Shown here one piece after another: positions 7,202 to 11,284 of a DNA stretch of 11,284 nucleotides. This stretch comes from Burkholderiaceae bacterium (lineage in GTDB: Bacteria > Pseudomonadota > Gammaproteobacteria > Burkholderiales > Burkholderiaceae). The stretch is taken from positions 1-11,284 of the forward strand of contig JALORV010000055.1 in NCBI GenBank assembly GCA_025458735.1, read 5' to 3'. Numbering within the stretch: the stretch's first letter is position 1; each line of letters begins with the position of its first letter. The translations under genes and the position numbers were made by a program. The notes under the pieces are model-generated. The model saw nothing but the letters and a program-made list of their open reading frames with translations. It was not told the origin of the DNA and searched no databases.

Positions 7202-7225
7202 GGGCCGCGGATTTTACCGCGGCCC
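7202..7225. repeat. Perfect 9-bp inverted repeat just downstream of degP
   Basis: GGGCCGCGG (7202-7210) and CCGCGGCCC (7217-7225) are perfectly complementary with a six-base loop (ATTTTA). The hairpin falls 34 bases past the degP stop and just before the intrinsic terminator. It lacks its own T-tract. It may protect the 3' end of the degP message or assist termination. Confidence 0.6.
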
Positions 7226-7259
7226 GGCGATCGCGTCGGCCGGTCGCCCGGTCGCCTGT

Positions 7260-8720
7260 CTATCGGCGAATGATCACGAAGCGCGAGGCCTCGCCCCGAC
7301 GCACCAGCACGGCGACGTCCTTCTTGGGGTCGAGCTTGGCCACGGCCTCGTTGAACTGGCGGGCGTTCTGTACTTCGGCGCTGTTCATCTGGGTGATGAT
7401 GTCACCGGCGCGGAGTCCTGCCGCGGCAGCCAGCCCGTCGACCACGTCGACCTGCACGCCGCCGCGCAGGCCGAGTTCCTTGAGCTTGTCCGCCGGCACA
7501 TCGGACACGCCCAGCCCGAGCGCATTGGCCGGTGTCGCCGGCTTGGCCGGTTCGGTTGCCCGCGCGTTGCGGGGGCGATCCTGCGGCATCTCGGCGACCT
7601 GTACCTTGAGATCCCGCTGCGCGCCCTTGCGGAACACGGTGACGGTCGAACTGGTCCCGGGCTTGGTGCCGCCGACGATTCGCGGCAGATCGCTCGAGCG
7701 CTCGATGGCCTTGCCGTCGAAGCGCAGGATGACGTCGCCCGGCTCCAGTCCGGCCTTGGCCGCCGGCCCGTCCTTCTCGACCGAGTTGACCAGTGCGCCA
7801 CGCGGCGGTGCGCCGAGTCCGATGGCCTCGGCGATCTCCTTCGAGACGCCCTCGATACCGACGCCGATGCGGCCGCGGATCACGCGGCCCGAGCTGCGCA
7901 GCTGCTGCTGCACGTTCATCGCCTCGTCGATCGGGATCGCAAAGGAGATGCCGTTGTAGCCGCCCGAGGTGGTGAAGATCTGCGAGTTGATGCCAATGAC
8001 CTCGCCGCGCATGTTGAGCAGCGGCCCGCCCGAGTTGCCGGGGTTCACCGCGACGTCGGTCTGGATGAACGGCAGGAACTCCCCCGTCTCCCGCGCCTTG
8101 GCGCTGACGATGCCGGCGGTCACGGTGTTCTCCAGCCCGAACGGCGAGCCGATCGCCACCACCCACTCGCCGACGCGCAGGCGATTGGGGTCGCCGACCT
8201 TGACGGTCGGCAGCGCGCTGGCCTCGATCTTCACCAGCGCGACATCGGTGCGGCGGTCGGCGCCGATGACCTTGCCCTTGAACTCGCGGCGGTCGGTCAG
8301 CGTGACGGTGATGTCGTCGGCGCCCTCGACCACGTGGGCGTTGGTCAGCACGTAGCCGTCGGCACTCAGGATGAAGCCTGACCCGAGGCCGCGCGGCACG
8401 TCGCGGCGCGGTCCCGGCCCTTGACCCTGCCCCGGCGGGCCCTGGCGCGGGCCCTGCTGCGGCGGGTTCGGGAAGAAGCGACGGAAGAACTCGTACATCG
8501 GGTCGTTCTCGTCGATATCCGGGAACGGCAGCGCACCTGCCGAAGGCGCCACGCGCGCCGTCGTCCGGATGTTGACGACCGCCGGACCGGCCTTCTCGGC
8601 AAGATCGGCGAAGTCCGGCAAGGCCTGCGCGGTCTGCGCCTGCGCGTCAGGAGTCATCAGTACCGGCACCGCCACGACCAGCAGCGGGGCAAGCAGCGCA
8701 GCTGCAAAGGTGTTCTTCAT
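7260..8720 (-). CDS. degP: DegP/MucD-type periplasmic serine protease (HtrA family)
   Basis: This periplasmic protease and chaperone degrades misfolded envelope proteins and acts in the sigma-E response. The 486-residue precursor has a signal peptide (KNTFAAALLAPLLVVAV core, likely cleavage after DAQA near residue 28). The trypsin-like domain has the triad His129 (LTNAHVVEGADD), Asp159 (RRTDVALVKIE) and Ser230 (NPGNSGGPLL). Two PDZ domains follow, at about 286-375 and 398-484. A Pro/Gly/Gln-rich stretch at about 85-108 lies before the protease core, near the position of the regulatory LA loop region of DegP. The start ATG 8720 has AAGGA and GAGAG purine tracts upstream. It lies 43 bases after rseB and is followed by two hairpins, the second an intrinsic terminator. 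Its place after rseB corresponds to mucD in Pseudomonas. The name degP versus mucD is a matter of convention. Confidence 0.96.
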   Translation of the reverse strand: MKNTFAAALLAPLLVVAVPVLMTPDAQAQTAQALPDFADLAEKAGPAVVNIRTTARVAPSAGALPFPDIDENDPMYEFFRRFFPNPPQQGPRQGPPGQGQGPGPRRDVPRGLGSGFILSADGYVLTNAHVVEGADDITVTLTDRREFKGKVIGADRRTDVALVKIEASALPTVKVGDPNRLRVGEWVVAIGSPFGLENTVTAGIVSAKARETGEFLPFIQTDVAVNPGNSGGPLLNMRGEVIGINSQIFTTSGGYNGISFAIPIDEAMNVQQQLRSSGRVIRGRIGVGIEGVSKEIAEAIGLGAPPRGALVNSVEKDGPAAKAGLEPGDVILRFDGKAIERSSDLPRIVGGTKPGTSSTVTVFRKGAQRDLKVQVAEMPQDRPRNARATEPAKPATPANALGLGVSDVPADKLKELGLRGGVQVDVVDGLAAAAGLRAGDIITQMNSAEVQNARQFNEAVAKLDPKKDVAVLVRRGEASRFVIIRR

Positions 8721-8763
8721 CTCTCTTTTTCCTTGGTCTACAGAAGAGGACTCCGGAGCGCCA

Positions 8764-9792
8764 TCAGCGCGGTCCTCGAAACTCCACGGATCCGGCCAGG
8801 CTGCGCACGGCCTCCGGCGGCACTTCTCCCACCACGGTCACCAGCGCGTCGGCCAGTCGCCTCGAATAGGCCGCCGTGGGTCCCATCAGCTGCACGTCGC
8901 CGGCACTGCCCTCGCCGCCAGCGCCGGGCTCGATGAACACCGACACGGTGGCAAGGCCGTCGTTGAAGACGACCTGCATCGCGTCGCGCGTGCCCATGCG
9001 TCGGACCACCTGCTTGGTGCGGCGGAAACCGTCAGGTGTCGGCACCACCCAGCCGGCCTTGTCCAGATCGGCCTTGCGGTACTCGCTGCGCTCGACCGTC
9101 CAGCCCTCGGTCGGCCAGGCGGGCTTCAGGCGCCCGCGCTCGATGCGCTCGCCGATGCGGATGTCGGTGAAGGCGACCTGCTCCAGCACCGAACGCTGCG
9201 CGTCGAGCGTCTGGGCCTTGAGCAGCAGGCCGGTGGCCCGGTCGACGCACAGCCGATAACCGTAGCGTAGGGCATCGCGCGGCTCGAGCGACAGCACCTG
9301 GCACTCGATGCCGGCCACGCGCTCGATCTCGCCGATGCGTACGTTGTAGCGCGCGAGAATGGCTTCGGCCGGCGCGCCGATCAGTCCGGGAAACGGGTCA
9401 TCGCTGACGCGGTGCTCGACCACGATGCGGCGCGACTCCGGGATCAGGCAACGCACTTCGTCGTTGCTTTCGGTGCGCAGGCGGATGAACTCGCGCGGCT
9501 TGCCGTCCAGCGTCTGCACGCGCTCGTGCGAATGGGCCCCGTCGAACAGATGCGTGATGCGCGAGGTACGCATCTCGCCGCCGGCCTGGTACACGATGGT
9601 TCCGCTGTAGTTGACGCGCACCGCCGCCTGCTGGATCGCCTGCACCCACTGCAGCTCGGTGCGCGCTGCCGGCGCCACCGGGCGCGCATCCTGCGCCAAG
9701 GCGCGCAGCGGCAAGGCCGCAGTGAGCACCGCGGCCGGCAGGCAGCATCCCAGCATCGCCGCGGCGAGCGGCACCACCCGACGAGCCGGCAT
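8764..9792 (-). CDS. rseB: RseB/MucB, periplasmic negative regulator of sigma-E
   Basis: RseB binds the periplasmic part of RseA and shields it from cleavage until envelope stress signals are sensed. The 342-residue precursor has a signal peptide (basic MPARR, hydrophobic core, likely cleavage ALA-QD after residue 33). The N-terminal lipoprotein-like domain includes VNYSGTIVYQAGGEMRTSRI, then NDEVRCLIPESRRIVVEHR and GIECQVLSLEPRDALRYGYR. The C-terminal domain includes GWVVPTPDGF, MQVVFNDGLATVSVFIE and ADALVTVVGEVPPEAVR. The start ATG at 9792-9790 shares its A with the rseA stop (TGATG). The frame stays open further upstream across rseA, but the signal peptide and coupled junction fix the start. 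No rseC follows, as is usual where degP/mucD comes next. Confidence 0.96.
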   Translation of the reverse strand: MPARRVVPLAAAMLGCCLPAAVLTAALPLRALAQDARPVAPAARTELQWVQAIQQAAVRVNYSGTIVYQAGGEMRTSRITHLFDGAHSHERVQTLDGKPREFIRLRTESNDEVRCLIPESRRIVVEHRVSDDPFPGLIGAPAEAILARYNVRIGEIERVAGIECQVLSLEPRDALRYGYRLCVDRATGLLLKAQTLDAQRSVLEQVAFTDIRIGERIERGRLKPAWPTEGWTVERSEYRKADLDKAGWVVPTPDGFRRTKQVVRRMGTRDAMQVVFNDGLATVSVFIEPGAGGEGSAGDVQLMGPTAAYSRRLADALVTVVGEVPPEAVRSLAGSVEFRGPR

Positions 9793-10403
9793 CAGCGTCC
9801 GTCGGCCGAGTCTGCGGCGGGCCGCAGGTACGGTGTCGCGCGCGGCAGGGCGGCTCCCGAGGTCATCTCGCGATGCGCGAGCAGGTAGGCCTGGAAAGCC
9901 CGGGCATTGGCGACCGTCGAAGCCGCCCGGCCACTGGCCACCGATGCGGCCGGCGGGTTTGCCGTGGCGACGACACCGGCAACGACCGACGGTGCGGGCA
10001 AGGCGGCCTGCTGCACTGCCGGCGAAGGCGTCTGCATCATCGGCACGACGATGAAGCCCAGCACGGCCGCGGAGGCAGCCACGGCGAGACCGGGCAGGCC
10101 ATAGCGTCGCAACCGGGCACCCCGCTCGCGTGCCGCCGCCCGGGGCGCAAGAACGGTGGGCTCCTGCGCGACGGCAGCGGCCACGCGCTGGCAGAAGCTG
10201 GCCGAGTGTCCGGCAGCGACCTCGCTGGAGCGCAGGGCATCGCCGACCACATGGAAGGCAACCCAGTTGCTGCGCAGCCCGGGGTCCGCGCACAGCGCAG
10301 CCAGCACGGACTGGCTATGTTCCGCGTCCAGTTCGCCATCGAGCAGGCTCGACAGAGCCTCGCTGTCCCGGGACAGCGGCCCGGCGTTCGCAGCACTATT
10401 CAT
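9792..10403 (-). CDS. rseA: RseA, anti-sigma-E factor
   Basis: RseA is an inner-membrane anti-sigma factor that holds RpoE inactive until regulated proteolysis releases it. The 203-residue protein has an N-terminal cytoplasmic anti-sigma domain (LSSLLDGELDAEHSQSVLAA from residue 18, then NWVAFHVVGDALRS at 46-59). One membrane segment follows, at about 102-123 (GLPGLAVAASAAVLGFIVVP). The periplasmic Ala/Pro/Val-rich region ends with the AFQAYLLAHREM motif (169-180) typical of betaproteobacterial RseA. A GTG at 10418 would extend it by five residues into rpoE. The ATG at 10403 is preferred because AGGA sits six bases upstream, with the rpoE stop TAG contributing to that ribosome binding site. 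It lies 8 bases after rpoE, and its stop overlaps rseB as TGATG. Confidence 0.95.
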   Translation of the reverse strand: MNSAANAGPLSRDSEALSSLLDGELDAEHSQSVLAALCADPGLRSNWVAFHVVGDALRSSEVAAGHSASFCQRVAAAVAQEPTVLAPRAAARERGARLRRYGLPGLAVAASAAVLGFIVVPMMQTPSPAVQQAALPAPSVVAGVVATANPPAASVASGRAASTVANARAFQAYLLAHREMTSGAALPRATPYLRPAADSADGR

Positions 10404-10406
10404 CGA

Positions 10407-10413
10407 CTTTCCT
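10407..10413 (-). promoter_or_regulatory. rseA ribosome binding site overlapping the rpoE stop codon
   Basis: AGGAAAG (10413-10407) precedes ATG 10403, with six bases between AGGA and the start. Its first two bases are the last two of the rpoE TAG stop (10414-10412). This decides the rseA start over the GTG at 10418. It implies that sigma factor and anti-sigma factor are translationally coupled. Confidence 0.75.
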
Positions 10414-11011
10414 ACCACCGCTGGTCCTTCGACGTGTTGAGCACCGGACGCAACTCCTCGGCAATGGCCTCGCGAGCCCGGAAGATACGCGACCTGACCG
10501 TGCCGATCGGACAGTTCATCGTCTCGGCGATCTCCTCGTAGCTCAGGCCCTCCAGCTCGCGCAGCACGATCGCCGTTCTCAGATCCTCGGGCAGCGCCTC
10601 GATCGCCCGGTTGACCGCATCCCCGACCTGGCGGGTGAGCAGCATCGCATCCGGGGTGTTCAGATCCCTTAGTTGCTCGCCGTCGTCAAAAGTTTCCGCA
10701 TCCTCGATTTCCGTCTCGGTCGAGGTCGGGGCCCGCCGCCCCTGGGAAACCAGCCAGTTCTTGGCGGTATTGATCGCAATGCGGTAAAGCCAGGTGTAAA
10801 AGGCGCTGTCGCCGCGGAAATTGGGCAAGGCCCGGTAAGCCTTGATGAACGCCTCCTGGGCGACGTCCTCCACCTCGGCCGGATCGCGGATCAGGCGCGA
10901 CAGCAGGCGGAAGATCTTGCGCTGGTACTTGACGACAAGCAGGTCGAACGCAGCCTTGTCGCCGCGCTGCACGCGCTCCACCAGCTGCTGGTCGATGTCC
11001 CGCTCAGACAT
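10412..11011 (-). CDS. rpoE: RpoE/AlgU-type ECF sigma factor (sigma-E)
   Basis: This extracytoplasmic-function sigma factor directs RNA polymerase to envelope-stress promoters. From the ATG at 11011-11009 the protein is 199 residues. It begins MSERDIDQQLVERVQRGDKA, the standard RpoE N-terminus. Region 2 holds VEDVAQEAFIKAYRALPNF (47-65) and FYTWLYRIAINTAKN (71-85). Region 4 ends in the helix-turn-helix LSYEEIAETMNCPIGTVRSR (156-175) and IFRAREAI. A GTG at 11038 would add nine residues not seen in relatives, so ATG is chosen; a GGAA purine tract precedes it. It heads the rpoE-rseA-rseB-degP module. RpoE usually activates its own promoter, but no clear sigma-E promoter is visible in the 87 bases upstream. 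Confidence 0.97.
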   Translation of the reverse strand: MSERDIDQQLVERVQRGDKAAFDLLVVKYQRKIFRLLSRLIRDPAEVEDVAQEAFIKAYRALPNFRGDSAFYTWLYRIAINTAKNWLVSQGRRAPTSTETEIEDAETFDDGEQLRDLNTPDAMLLTRQVGDAVNRAIEALPEDLRTAIVLRELEGLSYEEIAETMNCPIGTVRSRIFRAREAIAEELRPVLNTSKDQRW

Positions 11012-11098
11012 TCGGGATTCCGGGGCCGCAGGTCGCACTGCCGGCCGTCGCTCGCGGGGCAGTGGAAACGGGCAGTCGCGCAGCGGTCGGAGCGGGTC
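11012..11098. other. Leader region upstream of rpoE, no gene seen
   Basis: These 87 GC-rich bases lie between the upstream fragment's stop and the rpoE start. No credible open frame, hairpin with T-tract or good promoter match was seen. The rpoE promoter is either here in a poor-consensus form or inside or beyond the upstream gene. Confidence 0.4.
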
Positions 11099-11284
11099 TC
11101 ATGTTCTGGGCAGCTCGCCGTCCGTCGGCGGCCTTTGGGAGTCCGGGGCAGTGATCGGGGCAGACCAGCGGACACAGGCCTGCAGTCGACGAAAGGCATC
11201 GGCCGGCAGCGCATCCGGCCACACGGGAACCCACATGGCGCCGACCCGCAAGGTTATCAACCATTGGTCGACAAAGACGCCGCG
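11099..11284 (-). CDS. Partial protein, possible YgfX/CptA C-terminus (5' end beyond right edge)
   Basis: An open frame enters from the right edge and ends at TGA 11101-11099, giving 61 residues. The stretch from RGVFVDQWLI through MWVPVWPDALPADAFRRLQA to CVRW, followed by a polar Pro/Asp-rich tail, reads like a real protein end. The pattern hydrophobic-W, then D-A-L-x-x-x-x-F-R-R-L-x-x-x-x-R-W resembles the C-terminus of the small membrane protein YgfX/CptA, which in E. coli ends in a W-L-A-A-D-S-M-D-E-A-E-W-R-D-L-R-R type segment and is encoded near sdhE/nadB/rpoE in several proteobacteria. The resemblance is from memory and short, so the name is tentative. Same strand as rpoE, with an 87-base gap, so it may be the upstream gene of the same transcript. 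Confidence 0.45.
   Translation of the reverse strand, partial: RGVFVDQWLITLRVGAMWVPVWPDALPADAFRRLQACVRWSAPITAPDSQRPPTDGELPRT

Noticed and set aside
7241..7256. Tandem 8-bp repeat CGGTCGCC x2 after degP
   Set aside because: Only two copies in GC-rich sequence, with no link to any element. It is likely chance.
5490..8381. Plus-strand open frame of 963 codons opposite lepA and degP
   Set aside because: It is antisense to two clearly conserved genes, is rich in Arg/Asp/His/Leu/Val from complementary GC-rich codons, shows no family motif, and crosses the terminator region. High GC content produces such shadows.
8764..10293. A 509-codon minus frame extending rseB upstream
   Set aside because: The extension is an out-of-frame shadow of rseA. 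The signal peptide and TGATG junction place the true start at 9792.
10990..11035. GGAAT followed by TCTGA near the rpoE start, considered as a sigma-E promoter
   Set aside because: The two elements are only a few bases apart instead of about 16, and the TCTGA lies inside the coding start.
1..11284. Search for tRNA, rRNA, CRISPR arrays, transposases, attachment sites and toxin-antitoxin pairs
   Set aside because: None seen. The window is filled by conserved housekeeping and stress genes with short gaps.

Overview
The window is a high-GC (by eye about two thirds G+C) bacterial chromosomal segment in which every recognisable gene lies on the minus strand. Transcription runs from the right edge to the left. 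The order is a fragment resembling the ygfX/cptA C-terminus, then rpoE, rseA, rseB (mucB), degP/mucD, lepA, lepB, a DUF4845 membrane protein gene, rnc, era, recO, pdxJ, acpS and nagZ. This is the conserved stress and housekeeping block of proteobacteria. The arrangement, with recO-pdxJ-acpS-nagZ after era, and the protein sequences point to a betaproteobacterium. Genus cannot be assigned from the sequence alone.

Right half (about 11.1 to 7.2 kb): this is the extracytoplasmic stress module. RpoE is the sigma factor and RseA its membrane anti-sigma factor. RseB is the periplasmic modulator of RseA, and the DegP-type protease is an exported member of the same response. The genes are tightly packed: the rseA ribosome binding site overlaps the rpoE stop codon, and rseA and rseB share a TGATG junction. 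The module ends at a convincing intrinsic terminator (7161-7193), preceded by a second perfect hairpin (7202-7225).

Left half (about 7.1 kb to the left edge): this is a housekeeping operon. It covers translation (lepA), protein export (lepB), RNA processing and ribosome assembly (rnc, era), recombination repair (recO), vitamin B6 synthesis (pdxJ), acyl-carrier-protein activation (acpS) and peptidoglycan recycling (nagZ, cut by the left edge). Stop/start overlaps at rnc/era, era/recO and acpS/nagZ indicate translational coupling. acpS probably starts with GTG and nagZ with TTG.

No new multi-gene system is visible. The points worth a second look are lesions or variants inside housekeeping genes. 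lepA has an apparent 74-nt deletion that shifts the frame near its 3' end, yet the original C-terminal frame downstream is perfectly preserved. pdxJ belongs to the divergent Bacteroidetes/Xanthomonas-like group rather than the form usual in betaproteobacteria. It also appears to lack the conserved strand before its GHDL motif, next to a seven-alanine run. Two suspicious losses within 5 kb make an assembly artefact a serious possibility. A hairpin in the lepA-lepB gap and a 60-residue Ala/Pro/Glu tail on RNase III are smaller oddities. No tRNA, rRNA, CRISPR array, insertion sequence or phage element was seen, and there is no gene-free stretch longer than 300 bases.
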